The notes under the pieces: generated by a model
What the model was told of the DNA's origin: nothing
The model's database searches: none
The model's input: the letters and a program-made list of their open reading frames with translations, nothing else
In this document: positions 7,297 to 16,291 of the stretch, piece by piece
Numbering within the stretch: the stretch's first letter is position 1
Layout: every line of letters begins with the position of its first letter
From: Cupriavidus sp. 2SB
GTDB lineage: Bacteria; Pseudomonadota; Gammaproteobacteria; Burkholderiales; Burkholderiaceae
Direction: 5' to 3'
Assembly (NCBI RefSeq): GCF_005503625.1
Contig: NZ_SCMX01000020.1
Coordinates: 1 to 64,000 of the forward strand
DNA: 64,000 nt
Made by a program: the position numbers and the translations under genes

Positions 7297-8646
7297 TTAC
7301 ATGCTGATGGATTTTTTAAGCGACGGATGTCCCCGATGTGTCCGTTCTCGCTCGTAAGAGTCGCGCTCCCTCTTCACACGCCGCGCAATGGCAAACGCGC
7401 ACAACGAGGAGAGCAACCCAGAAATCACTACATAAGCACAGACATACCAGGGATCGCCACCGTTGATGGTGACCAAGTAGGTTGCGATGATCGGCGTCAG
7501 ACCGCCTGCCGTGATACTCGAAACCTGGTAGACAAACGAGATACCGGTGTAACGCACTCGCGCATCGAAGAGATCGCACAGGAATACTGCAACTGTCCCG
7601 TACACGGCGGCGTAGAGAATGCCGTACGGCAGCGCAATGGCAGCCCAAACTAGGGTTCGATCGCCATTTGAATGGGTGAAGGCCCAGAACGCGGGATACA
7701 CCGACAGTGCAGTGAGAATCGCTGCTACCGCATACAGGCGCTGACGTCCAAGCCGGTCCGACAGATAACCGAAGATCGGGATGAAAATCGTCAGCACGAA
7801 CGCGCCAATTCCCACCCCCGTCAGCGCGTCCTCGCGAGTCATGCCAATCTTGGAGGTCAGATAGCTGATCGTAAAGACGCTAAAGATATTGAAGAACACG
7901 CCATCAATGTGCCGCGCGCCGAGACCCAGCACGACGTTTGCTGGAAAACGTTTGAACATATCGACGAATGGTACGCGCGCCTCGCCATGACTTTGCTTCA
8001 TCTGAGCGAACTCTGGCGACTCCATGACGTTCAGCCGCACCCACATGCCGAACAGCACAAAGAGGAACGAAATGCCGAATGCAACGCGCCAGCCCCAGGC
8101 CATAAACTGCGCGTCGGTCAGCGCCATCGACAGCGCACCGATGATCCCGGCGGAAAGCAGTACTCCAATTGACAGGCCAATCTGCGGCAAGCTCGCATAG
8201 AAGCCACGCTTCTCTTCCGGCGCACATTCATACGCCATCAGTACGGCCCCACCCCACTCACCGCCCAAGCCGATTCCCTGAAGCACCCGCAGGAACAACA
8301 GGATCCCAGGGGCCCAGTAACCGATCTGCGCATACGTTGGCACCAGGCCAATAGCGACTGTGGAGAGGCCCATGATCATCAGCGTGATGACGAGTACGCT
8401 CTTTCGTCCAACTTTGTCGCCAAAGTGCCCGAAAATAATGCCGCCTAACGGGCGCGCTACGAAACCCACTGCAAAGGTGGCGTAGGCAAGCATCGTCGCT
8501 GTTGCCGGATCGCTGTTGGGAAAATACAGCTTGTTAAGCACAAGGCTCGCCACGACGCCGTAGAGAAAGAAGTCGTACCACTCGATGATGGCGCCGATGA
8601 CACTAGCAGTCGCAACGCGCCGAAGGGCCTTGGGGTTGGTATTCAT
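7297..8646 (-). CDS. MHS-family (MFS) organic-anion permease, IseU-like candidate
   Basis: A 449-residue, twelve-helix major facilitator protein. The opening 'SVIGAIIEWYDFFLYG' and 'ARPLGGIIFGHFGDKVGRK' are hallmarks of the metabolite:H+ symporter family. The start at 8646 has the ribosome site GAGGAGAC just upstream; a longer frame to 8688 has none. It lies between the GMC dehydrogenase and comD on the same strand. In Cupriavidus necator the isethionate genes include a dehydrogenase (IseJ) and a transporter (IseU), and the order here fits that arrangement. Substrate is inferred from context only; members also carry shikimate, alpha-ketoglutarate or proline/betaine. Confidence 0.75.
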   Translation of the reverse strand: MNTNPKALRRVATASVIGAIIEWYDFFLYGVVASLVLNKLYFPNSDPATATMLAYATFAVGFVARPLGGIIFGHFGDKVGRKSVLVITLMIMGLSTVAIGLVPTYAQIGYWAPGILLFLRVLQGIGLGGEWGGAVLMAYECAPEEKRGFYASLPQIGLSIGVLLSAGIIGALSMALTDAQFMAWGWRVAFGISFLFVLFGMWVRLNVMESPEFAQMKQSHGEARVPFVDMFKRFPANVVLGLGARHIDGVFFNIFSVFTISYLTSKIGMTREDALTGVGIGAFVLTIFIPIFGYLSDRLGRQRLYAVAAILTALSVYPAFWAFTHSNGDRTLVWAAIALPYGILYAAVYGTVAVFLCDLFDARVRYTGISFVYQVSSITAGGLTPIIATYLVTINGGDPWYVCAYVVISGLLSSLCAFAIARRVKRERDSYERERTHRGHPSLKKSISM

Positions 8647-8726
8647 GTTTGTCTCCTCGTCTGAAGGACGCGCGGTGTTCTCCCACACTTTTCCTTCGGA
8701 ATGAACTTGATCGAACTATCTAAGAA

Positions 8727-10424
8727 CTACAAGCGAATGCAGGCGGTGGCCTCCTCCGTCAACGCACGAGTAGCAGACGAGGTCTTCGCGATCGTCTCCA
8801 GGTTGATGGCCCGATCGGCGTTCCCGGCGGCATCGAGAATGATGTCGGCGGCTTTCTCGGCGATCATGACCGTAGGAATATTGGTATTTCCCGAAGTAAG
8901 CGTGGGCATGATGGAACAGTCCACCACGCGCAGGCCTGTCAGGCCATGCACCTCCAGTCGATTGTTCACTACTGCGCGCGCATCGTCCGCCAGTCCCATC
9001 TTGACCGTGCCGCAAGGATGAAAAATGGTTGTCGCGTATTCGCGGCAGAAGTGCAGGATTTCATCGTCGGTCACCACATCGGGACCTGGTCGATACTCTC
9101 GCTTCATATAGGGGGCCATGGCACCTGCTGCTGCCACCCGTCGTGCAAAGTTCACTCCCGCAATCGTGGTACGGCGGTCGGTATCCGTCGAAAGGTAGTT
9201 GGCGACAATGCTTGGAGCTTCGAATGGATCCAAGGAATTGATGCGCACGTGACCACGTGATTCAGGTCGAAGCTGACAGATGGAATAGGTGCATCCCGGG
9301 AAATCGTGCACCGCCCCCGCCGTACTGTCTGCCGAGAGATTGGCAAAGTGAAACTGAATATCCGGAGTCAGGTTTTCTTCCGGCAGCGCGCGGCAGAACA
9401 TCCCACCCATGTTGATTCCGACAGCAAGTGGCCCACTACGACTCAGCAGCCACTGCAGACCCATCTTCGTCTTGCCCCATGGCGTACGCATCAGATCATT
9501 CGTCGTAATCGGCTTGCTCACTTCATACATCAGCCGCACCTGCAAATGATCCTGCAGGTTTTCGCCCACGCCCTCGAGAAAGTGAACCGGCTGAATTCCA
9601 AACTGCTGGAGCAACCCGCGCGGCCCCACGCCGGAAAGCTGCAAGAGCTGGGGCGACTGGATGGCGCCGGCGCACAAGAGCACTTCCCGCCTCGCATGCA
9701 CTTCCCTGAACTGCCCTGACTGGCGATACTTCACACCGATTGCCCGCTTGCCCGCAAACAGAAGCTGCGCAGCCTGCGCTTCCGTTTCAACATGCAGATT
9801 GCTTCTTGGCATAGCGGGCTTGAGGTAACTCACGGCAGTCGAACAACGAAGACCTTTGCGTGTCGTGAGTTGAAAGTAGCCGACGCCCTCCTGGTCACCG
9901 GTGTTGAAGTCATCCACGCGGCGCACGCCAACTTGCTGCGATGCAGCGATGAAAGCGTCGACCAGCTCATTGCCGGCCGGCACGCTCGTCGCGTGCATCG
10001 GTCCGGCATCTCCCCGCGTCCGAGAACCACCAAGGTCGTTGGTTTCGAGCTTGCGGAAATATGGCAGACAATCCTCCCAAGACCAGCCTTTGTTCCCGAG
10101 TGACGCCCATTCGTCGTAGTCACGCTGCTGACCACGGATGTAAATCAGCCCGTTGATGGAGCTGGAGCCACCAAGGGTCCGACCGCGCGGCTGGTAGATT
10201 TTTCGGTTGGCGAGTTCCGGCTCGGGCTCGGTGTAGAAGCGCCAGTTGTACTGGTCGTGCTGCATCGTCTTGGCATAGCCAATTGGCACATGGATCCAGG
10301 GGTAACTGTCCTTGGGACCGGCCTCGAGCAGACACACTGTGTACCGCCCGTTTGCGGTCAGGCGATTGGCTAGGACGCATCCGGCAGAACCGGCGCCGAC
10401 GATCACATAGTCGTATGTCCGCAT
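8727..10424 (-). CDS. GMC-family flavin alcohol dehydrogenase, IseJ-like candidate
   Basis: A 565-residue glucose-methanol-choline oxidoreductase. The FAD motif G10-x-G12-x-x-G15 is at the N-terminus ('VIVGAGSAGC'), the GMC signature 'GRTLGGSSSINGLIYIRG' follows near residue 80, and the C-terminus has 'IFHPCGTVKMG' with the catalytic His and 'SGNTNIPTVMIAEKAADII'. The enzyme should oxidise a primary alcohol and pass electrons to the respiratory chain. ATG 10424 is preceded by GGAGACAAC. First gene of an operon with a permease and comDE, divergent from an IclR regulator, as reported for isethionate dehydrogenase clusters. Choline dehydrogenase is less likely because no betaine genes are nearby. 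Confidence 0.75.
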   Translation of the reverse strand: MRTYDYVIVGAGSAGCVLANRLTANGRYTVCLLEAGPKDSYPWIHVPIGYAKTMQHDQYNWRFYTEPEPELANRKIYQPRGRTLGGSSSINGLIYIRGQQRDYDEWASLGNKGWSWEDCLPYFRKLETNDLGGSRTRGDAGPMHATSVPAGNELVDAFIAASQQVGVRRVDDFNTGDQEGVGYFQLTTRKGLRCSTAVSYLKPAMPRSNLHVETEAQAAQLLFAGKRAIGVKYRQSGQFREVHARREVLLCAGAIQSPQLLQLSGVGPRGLLQQFGIQPVHFLEGVGENLQDHLQVRLMYEVSKPITTNDLMRTPWGKTKMGLQWLLSRSGPLAVGINMGGMFCRALPEENLTPDIQFHFANLSADSTAGAVHDFPGCTYSICQLRPESRGHVRINSLDPFEAPSIVANYLSTDTDRRTTIAGVNFARRVAAAGAMAPYMKREYRPGPDVVTDDEILHFCREYATTIFHPCGTVKMGLADDARAVVNNRLEVHGLTGLRVVDCSIMPTLTSGNTNIPTVMIAEKAADIILDAAGNADRAINLETIAKTSSATRALTEEATACIRL

Positions 10425-10604
10425 GACTGTTGTCTCCGTTATGATTTGCCTGCCTCTGAGGCTCATCGCGATGCAGAGGTGCTTGTCTTGGTATCTTTGT
10501 CTCCCGTCTCTGTCGTCTCAAGTAGAACTACTCAAACTCACAGAAACTGAGTCGAAAATCGCATTCGCGGCTCGATTTCACCTATCGCCATCGAAAGTCA
10601 CGCC

Positions 10605-11390
10605 ATGGACGACGACCAACAGAACTCCACCGAACACAAAATGCTTCGGATGCTGCGCATGCTGGAATGCGTCGCGAGCGCCTCGGAGTCGGTAACGATC
10701 GGGCAAATATCCATGCGCCTGGACATCCCAAAGGCGTCCGCCGGTCGGCTAGTAGATGTCCTAGTTGCCAACCGATTCCTTGTGCGCATGCCGGGTGAGC
10801 GCGGCCTGATTCCCGGACCTCGCAGCACCCAACTATCCACCTCTGTGATAGGCAACAGTGCGTTCCGCAGGTTGTCGCGGGCCGTACTACGTGCTCTCGT
10901 GGATCGACTCGGTGAGACCTGCAATCTTTCCGCCTTCGATGGCGACCGGGTGCTGTATCTAGACCGCGTCGAGACCAGTCAGCCCTTGCGCATGCACTTG
11001 GAACTTGGCTCCCGACACCCACTGCACTGCACTGCCGGTGGCAAACTGTTTCTCTCCCTGCTTCCCAGGGTGGAAAGAGAAGCGCTACTCGATCGCATCG
11101 CGTTAAATCGCATGACGCCGCAAACCATTGTCAGTCGTCCGATGTTGACGACCGAACTCGACAAGCTGGCCGCACAGCGCGTGGGCTGGGACGAAGAGGA
11201 GTTTGTAATTGGGATGGTGGGTCTTGCCGTGCCGATCGCGCGGCCAGGAGAGCGGTGCAACGTCGCCCTCGTCTGTCACGCAGCGACAGCGAGAACCACA
11301 CTCACCCAACTTCGGACTCAGTTGCCCTTGCTTCAGGAGGCCGCGCAGCGTCTGTATCCGCTCTTTTACCCGGATACCGCACAATCCTGA
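10605..11390 (+). CDS. IclR-family transcriptional regulator of the GMC-permease-comDE operon
   Basis: A 261-residue protein with an N-terminal winged helix (residues 12-65, 'LRMLECVASASESVTIGQISMRLDIPKASAGRLVDVLV') and a C-terminal IclR effector domain with 'PLRMHLELGSRHPLHCTAGGKLFLSLL' and 'DEEEFVIGMVGLAVPI'. It is divergent from the GMC dehydrogenase with 180 bases between. That spacer holds a short palindrome (AGTAG-AA-CTACT near 10523) and GAAAATCG / CGATTTC halves, which are operator candidates. It is clearly a paralogue of the IclR protein at 44242, with the same effector-domain motifs. Confidence 0.85.
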   Translation: MDDDQQNSTEHKMLRMLRMLECVASASESVTIGQISMRLDIPKASAGRLVDVLVANRFLVRMPGERGLIPGPRSTQLSTSVIGNSAFRRLSRAVLRALVDRLGETCNLSAFDGDRVLYLDRVETSQPLRMHLELGSRHPLHCTAGGKLFLSLLPRVEREALLDRIALNRMTPQTIVSRPMLTTELDKLAAQRVGWDEEEFVIGMVGLAVPIARPGERCNVALVCHAATARTTLTQLRTQLPLLQEAAQRLYPLFYPDTAQS

Positions 11391-11662
11391 CCGTACTACA
11401 GATAGGAGGCAAGGCTGCGCTCACAGTGGTCGCACGTGGGACGGACGGAACCCCCTACAGCGGTCTTCGACGCGGCCTTCGAAAAGTTGGTCACTACACG
11501 CGCAGCGCCGAAGCAAGAGGCTACTGGCGCTGGGGAGTTCTAGCCGGCGTCATTCCCGAGCAGGTTCAGAACGAGCCCTCCGAGCAAGTTGCATGGGTCG
11601 CGACCACCGTCGAAACCCACGCACATCCTTGCTAGTCTGCAAAGAACACCGCTCGCAGCGCA

Positions 11663-12955
11663 TCAAGCAGCCTTGTCCTCGAGCACCTTTGCCGCACCAT
11701 TTCCGTTTGCTAGCACGCGATCGATCAGCTCAACCCAATGTACGACAGGTTGCATCGTTCCACTCTGAAGATGTGAAATACAACCAATGTTGGCCGTAGC
11801 GATGGTTTGAGCGCCGGTCTGCGTCAGCTTCTTCAGCTTGTCATCGCGCAAGCGCATCGAGAACTCGGGTTGCAGTACCGAGTAAGTACCCGCAGAACCG
11901 CAGCAAAGATGGCTGTCCGCGCAGAGCCTGACTTCGATCCCAAAGGCGGCAAGCAACGGCTCCACGACGCCCTTCAAACGTTGTCCATGCTGCAGCGTGC
12001 ACGGCGGATGATAGGCTACCGGCTCCTGCGTCGAGGTTGACTGTATCCCATTGGTCAATACAGGCATCAATTCAGGCAACACCTCCGACAAGTCTTTGGC
12101 CAATGCCGAAATGACCCTGGCGCGCTCGGCATATGCCGGGTCATTACGCAGGAGATGAGCATACTCTTTCACCATTGCGCCACACCCCGATGCATTGATG
12201 ACAAGGGTATTCACGCCATTCGAAACATGCGGCCACCATGCATCGATGTTTCGTCTCATGTCATCCAAGCCGCCATCGTGATCGCCAGTATGGTAGCGAA
12301 TGGCACCACAACAACCAGCCTTGCGCGCGACAACCAGTTCTACTCCGGCCTTATCCAGGACTCTTGCCGTAGCGAGATTGATATTCGGCGACATCGTTGG
12401 CTGTACGCATCCCTCAAGCAGAAGCATCTTCCTTTCGTGCTTACGCGTGGACACTTCTCCGCCAGGCACGACGGCTTGCCTGACTGGGATCTTCCTTCGA
12501 ACCACTTCCGGCAGGGCAGGCCGCATAATCTGGCCAACTCGCATAGCAGCGCCAAACAACCGTGGCCGTGTCAGCCCCTCCCTAAGCGCCCATCTGATTA
12601 AGCGCTCCTTGGTCGGACGTCTCATACCTGCCGTGTCCAGACGCTCATCTACGATGACGCGCCCGATATCCACCAGGCGACCGTAAGTCACGCCCGACGG
12701 ACAAGTCGACTCGCAATTTCGGCAAGTCAGGCAGCGGTCCAAGTGCTTGCGCGTGCTTTGCGACAGCTCGTTGCCTTCCAAGACCTGCTTCATCAGGTAG
12801 ATCCGGCCCCGAGGACCGTCGAGCTCATCGCCGACAAGTTGATAGGTGGGACACGTCGCTGTGCAGAAGCCGCAATGCACGCATTTCTCGATGATAGATT
12901 TTGCCTCCTCAGCATCATCGGAACCGATGAGGAAGTCCGCTAACGTTGTCTGCAT
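11663..12955 (-). CDS. glcF: Glycolate oxidase-type iron-sulfur subunit
   Basis: A 430-residue protein with two [4Fe-4S] ferredoxin motifs near the N-terminus, 'CVHCGFCTATCPTY' (about 26-39) and 'CLTCRNCESTCPSG' (about 76-89), followed by two CCG-type domains ('GCCGAIRYHTGD' and 'CCGSAGTYSVLQ') that bind further cofactor. This is GlcF architecture: electron transfer from the FAD subunits GlcD/GlcE to the membrane quinone pool. It is the last gene of the operon and starts 24 bases after glcE. The oxidised 2-hydroxyacid may be glycolate or lactate or, given the setting, sulfolactate. Confidence 0.85.
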   Translation of the reverse strand: MQTTLADFLIGSDDAEEAKSIIEKCVHCGFCTATCPTYQLVGDELDGPRGRIYLMKQVLEGNELSQSTRKHLDRCLTCRNCESTCPSGVTYGRLVDIGRVIVDERLDTAGMRRPTKERLIRWALREGLTRPRLFGAAMRVGQIMRPALPEVVRRKIPVRQAVVPGGEVSTRKHERKMLLLEGCVQPTMSPNINLATARVLDKAGVELVVARKAGCCGAIRYHTGDHDGGLDDMRRNIDAWWPHVSNGVNTLVINASGCGAMVKEYAHLLRNDPAYAERARVISALAKDLSEVLPELMPVLTNGIQSTSTQEPVAYHPPCTLQHGQRLKGVVEPLLAAFGIEVRLCADSHLCCGSAGTYSVLQPEFSMRLRDDKLKKLTQTGAQTIATANIGCISHLQSGTMQPVVHWVELIDRVLANGNGAAKVLEDKAA

Positions 12956-12979
12956 TCTGTGTCGCTGTTGGCAGTAGTT

Positions 12980-14077
12980 TCAAAGACCTACATACATGCG
13001 GTCCACCCCAAAGATACCCATGGGATCGAACGTCGCTTTCAGTCTCTTGTGGATCGCCCACGCTGCCGGGGGCAGCATGGTGAACACCCCGTTGGATTTC
13101 TCGCCATTCCGGAAGAGAGTGGCATGTCCACCCACCGCCCGAGCGGCAAGTCGTACCTGTTCGGCTGTGGCCAGATGGTCATCGGGTGCATGCCACCAGC
13201 GCTGCCCTCCCCCCCATTCGACAAGCTGCTCGCCTTTGAGCCGAAGGGCAGGCGCAACACTAGGAACCGCAATGCGCCAAAGTGGCTCGGAGTGATGCCG
13301 CGCGAAAAAATCGTGGGATTGGCCGCGAAGACCTTCCCATTGTTCCTTTGCCATCTGTTCAGGCAGCGCTTGGCCGCCCAACTTCTGCGTTGCAGCCCGC
13401 ACCGCTGCACGGGCGCCGGCCAACTTCACTAAGGCGGTGTCTTCGAACCATGCCGTTGCCGCAATGGGCAACGGCTGGCTGGTGCACTTGTTGAAGAATT
13501 CCAGGGCGCTTTCTTGATTCATCTGGAATTCCAGCGTGAGCGTCGCAGCCGGAATCGGAAGCACTTTCAGCGAAATCTCGGTAACCAGTCCCAGGGTCCC
13601 TAGAGATCCCGCCAACAGTCGCGAGACGTCGTAGCCGGCAACATTCTTCATCACCTGTCCACCGAAGCTGAGGAGCTGAGCGTTCCCATCCACTAGCTTC
13701 GCGCCGAGCACAAAATCGCGAAGCGCTCCGACAGATTGCCGCCGCGGCCCCGACAAGCCTGCTGCGAATGCTCCTCCAATCGTGGCGGTGCTCTGCGCTG
13801 AATCAATGCGGAAATGGGGTGGTTCAAATGGCAGGCACTGCCCGCTCTCTGCTAGCACAGCTTCGATCTCTCGAAGTTCAGTACCACAGCGCGCCGTGAT
13901 GACCAGTTCTGCGGGGTCATAGTCGACAATCCCGGCGTAACCACGCGTATCGACGATATCTCCGACGAGCGATTGCCCATAAAAATCTTTCGTTCCGCCA
14001 CCACGGAACCGCAGAGGCTGCTTCTTGCTTCCCGCCTCTCGAATGGTGTCGACAAGTTGAGTTAGAACTGATTGCAT
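12980..14077 (-). CDS. glcE: Glycolate oxidase-type FAD-binding subunit GlcE
   Basis: A 365-residue protein of the FAD-linked oxidase (PCMH) family. The N-terminal half has 'PLRFRGGGTKDFYG', 'LVITARCGTELREIEAVLAESGQCLPFEPPHF' and 'ATIGGAFAAGLSGPRRQSVGALRDFVLGAKLVDG', all typical GlcE features, and the C-terminus ends in 'FDPMGIFGVDRMY'. It is the second flavoprotein subunit of a GlcDEF complex. Start ATG 14077 (Met-Gln-Ser-Val) is favoured over the upstream ATG at 14089. Sits between glcD (45 bases) and glcF (24 bases). Confidence 0.85.
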   Translation of the reverse strand: MQSVLTQLVDTIREAGSKKQPLRFRGGGTKDFYGQSLVGDIVDTRGYAGIVDYDPAELVITARCGTELREIEAVLAESGQCLPFEPPHFRIDSAQSTATIGGAFAAGLSGPRRQSVGALRDFVLGAKLVDGNAQLLSFGGQVMKNVAGYDVSRLLAGSLGTLGLVTEISLKVLPIPAATLTLEFQMNQESALEFFNKCTSQPLPIAATAWFEDTALVKLAGARAAVRAATQKLGGQALPEQMAKEQWEGLRGQSHDFFARHHSEPLWRIAVPSVAPALRLKGEQLVEWGGGQRWWHAPDDHLATAEQVRLAARAVGGHATLFRNGEKSNGVFTMLPPAAWAIHKRLKATFDPMGIFGVDRMYVGL

Positions 14078-14122
14078 TGGCACCACCAAAGGACAGTGTG
14101 AATAAGGTGACTCTGGTACATC

Positions 14123-15628
14123 TCAAAACCTAGGAAGTTGTGGATGTGGCAGCAGCCCTTTTCGAACATGCATCTTTCCGTACTCCGCGCATCGAGCCAG
14201 CGTTGGTATGGCCTTTCCAGGATTCAACAGCCCGCGCGGATCGAAAGCTGATTTGACTGCAAAGAACGCCTCGATCTCTTCGGGTGAGAACTGCACACAC
14301 ATCGAATTGAGCTTTTCCACACCGATGCCATGCTCGCCAGTGACGGTTCCGCCAAGTTCGACACAGGTCTCGAGAATATCGGCGCCGAACAGCTCTGCTC
14401 TCTCCCACTCCTGATGATCGGCACCATTGAAGAGGATGAGCGGATGCATATTTCCGTCGCCAGCGTGGAACACGTTCATGCACCGCAAGCCATACTTGCT
14501 TTCCATTTTCTCGATGCGCTTGAGCAGCGTACCGATGTGTTTCCGCGGAACCGTGCCGTCCATACAGTAGTAGTCGGGGGACATTCGGCCGGCGGCCGGG
14601 AAAGCATTCTTCCGGCCACTCCAGAAACGCAACCTTTCTGCCTCTGACTGGGAGACCTTGATTCCGGTGGCGCCGGCTGCGAGAAGCACCTCCGTCATGT
14701 GCACAATCTCCTCACCAACCTCCTCCTGCGTCCCATCGGACTCACACAGTAGAATGGCTGCGGCATCGAGGTCATAGCCAGCATGTACAAACTGCTCTAC
14801 CGCAGCGGTGGCAGGGCGATCCATCATCTCAAGCCCGGCAGGAATGATCCCTGCGGCGACAACAGCGGCCACGGCATCACCGCCTTTTTCTACGTCATCA
14901 AAGCTAGCCATAATCACTTGGGCTAGCTGCGGTTTAGGGATCAGCCTTACGGTCACCTCCGTGACAACCGCCAACATCCCCTCCGACCCCACCAGCAACG
15001 CCAAGAGATCGAGCCCTGGGGAGTCGGGTGCCTCCGATCCCAGTTCCACAACATCCCCGTCCATCGTCACAGCTCGAGCACGCAATACGTTCTGTATCGT
15101 TAGACCGTATTTAAGGCAATGGACGCCTCCGGAGTTTTCGCTGACATTCCCGCCGATCGTGCAGGCGATTTGAGAGGATGGATCGGGGGCGTAGTACAAG
15201 CCGTAGGGTGCGGCGGCCTCGGATATCGACAGATTTCTGACACCCGGCTGCACTACCGCCACACATGCCACTGGATCGATCCGCTTGATCGTCTTAAATT
15301 TTGCAAGCGACAAGACCAAGCCGTCGGGCACTGGCATTGCGCCACCAGATAGGCTTGTGCCAGCACCTCTCGGGACAACCGGAACTCCCAGCCGACAGCA
15401 GAGACGCAGAATCTCGCCCACCTGTTCCTCGGTGGAGGGTAAAACGACGGCGAGGGGCTTCTGACGATAAGCAGCCAGGCCATCGCACTCGTAAGGGGTG
15501 GTGTCCTCGGATTCGAACAGAATCGCGTCGCTCGCGACGATCTTTCCCAGATCTTCAAGTAGCAACGCACGGCGGTCGAGCCGCTGCAGCGCACCAGTTG
15601 TGACTGGCGCGTCGGTGATGGCATTCAA
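14123..15628 (-). CDS. glcD: Glycolate/2-hydroxyacid oxidase FAD subunit GlcD
   Basis: A 501-residue FAD-linked oxidase, counted from a TTG start at 15628 with GAGGGA upstream; the ORF continues to 15718 without family support. It has the PCMH motif 'VVPRGAGTSLSGGAMPVPDGLVLSLAKF' and 'CTIGGNVSENSGGVHCLKYGLT', and the C-terminal 'CVELGGTVTGEHGIGVEKL' plus 'DPRGLLNPGKAIPT', all standard GlcD features. The rare TTG start may keep expression low. With GlcE and GlcF it should oxidise a D- or L-2-hydroxyacid to the 2-oxoacid. Its place directly after the aconitase-X genes suggests a dedicated hydroxyacid pathway, not house-keeping glycolate use. Confidence 0.85.
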   Translation of the reverse strand: MNAITDAPVTTGALQRLDRRALLLEDLGKIVASDAILFESEDTTPYECDGLAAYRQKPLAVVLPSTEEQVGEILRLCCRLGVPVVPRGAGTSLSGGAMPVPDGLVLSLAKFKTIKRIDPVACVAVVQPGVRNLSISEAAAPYGLYYAPDPSSQIACTIGGNVSENSGGVHCLKYGLTIQNVLRARAVTMDGDVVELGSEAPDSPGLDLLALLVGSEGMLAVVTEVTVRLIPKPQLAQVIMASFDDVEKGGDAVAAVVAAGIIPAGLEMMDRPATAAVEQFVHAGYDLDAAAILLCESDGTQEEVGEEIVHMTEVLLAAGATGIKVSQSEAERLRFWSGRKNAFPAAGRMSPDYYCMDGTVPRKHIGTLLKRIEKMESKYGLRCMNVFHAGDGNMHPLILFNGADHQEWERAELFGADILETCVELGGTVTGEHGIGVEKLNSMCVQFSPEEIEAFFAVKSAFDPRGLLNPGKAIPTLARCAEYGKMHVRKGLLPHPQLPRF

Positions 15629-15817
15629 TTTTGTTCCCTCGTGCACGGCCGCAACTAAAAGGGCCGCCGGCTTGGAGCCCGACGCAACCCGCCGACGCTG
15701 CGCAGAACACGGTCCCACACACGAAGGCGTGATTCGGGCGATGTGGTTACGTTGATTTGGCGGGTAGACAGCTTGCCATCCGTTGTGGCAGATGCCGCCT
15801 ACCTCGCCGCAGCAGCG

Positions 15818-16291
15818 CTATTTAGGGAAATGCACTCGAGCCAGGCCCTCTTCGAGCGCCTCTTGCGTCGGCACTTCGGACGGATCGAGAACCCGAATCG
15901 ACTTCGCTTCGGGATCGATCTCGACGAAACTGCCGTGAGGAATGGCTTCTGTGATATCGACATCAAAGCCGGCCATCATCGAGACGTCACCCAATGCAGC
16001 GCCTTGGACCAAAATCGTATTCACTGTGTTGAACACGATGGCCTGCGGCACCATGTTGCGAGAACGCATCTCATGCAGCATCCACGCGGTTGCAACCCCG
16101 CCCTTTGCAGTGTCAAGCACGAGGATGCGGTCAATATAGGATTGACCCGCGAGCTTATGAGCTGGACGGGAAAAGACACCCTGGAGGCGGTTCAGGTCAT
16201 AACGAGCCGAAAAACCATCGTGAGCTACCAAGGCTTGGCCAATCACCTTCTTGCCCATCGCATGACGGGCGATATACGTATCCTTCTTCAT
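15818..16291 (-). CDS. Aconitase-X small (swivel, DUF126) subunit
   Basis: A 157-residue protein of the DUF126 swivel-domain family. It keeps the glycine-rich cofactor loop 'DTAKGGVATAWMLHEMRSRNMVP' and 'AIVFNTVNTILVQGAALGDVSMMAGFDVDIT'. Its ATG overlaps the stop of the large subunit (ATGA at 16288-16291), so the two are translationally coupled. In known split AcnX enzymes (for example cis-3-hydroxy-L-proline dehydratase and archaeal phosphomevalonate dehydratase) this subunit pairs with the DUF521 subunit. The upstream in-frame ATG at 16324 is not needed. Confidence 0.8.
   Translation of the reverse strand: MKKDTYIARHAMGKKVIGQALVAHDGFSARYDLNRLQGVFSRPAHKLAGQSYIDRILVLDTAKGGVATAWMLHEMRSRNMVPQAIVFNTVNTILVQGAALGDVSMMAGFDVDITEAIPHGSFVEIDPEAKSIRVLDPSEVPTQEALEEGLARVHFPK

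Noticed and set aside
8727-10424. Choline dehydrogenase (betA)
   Set aside because: Only the general GMC motifs support it; no betB, betI or choline transporter is nearby and the context is sulfonate-like.
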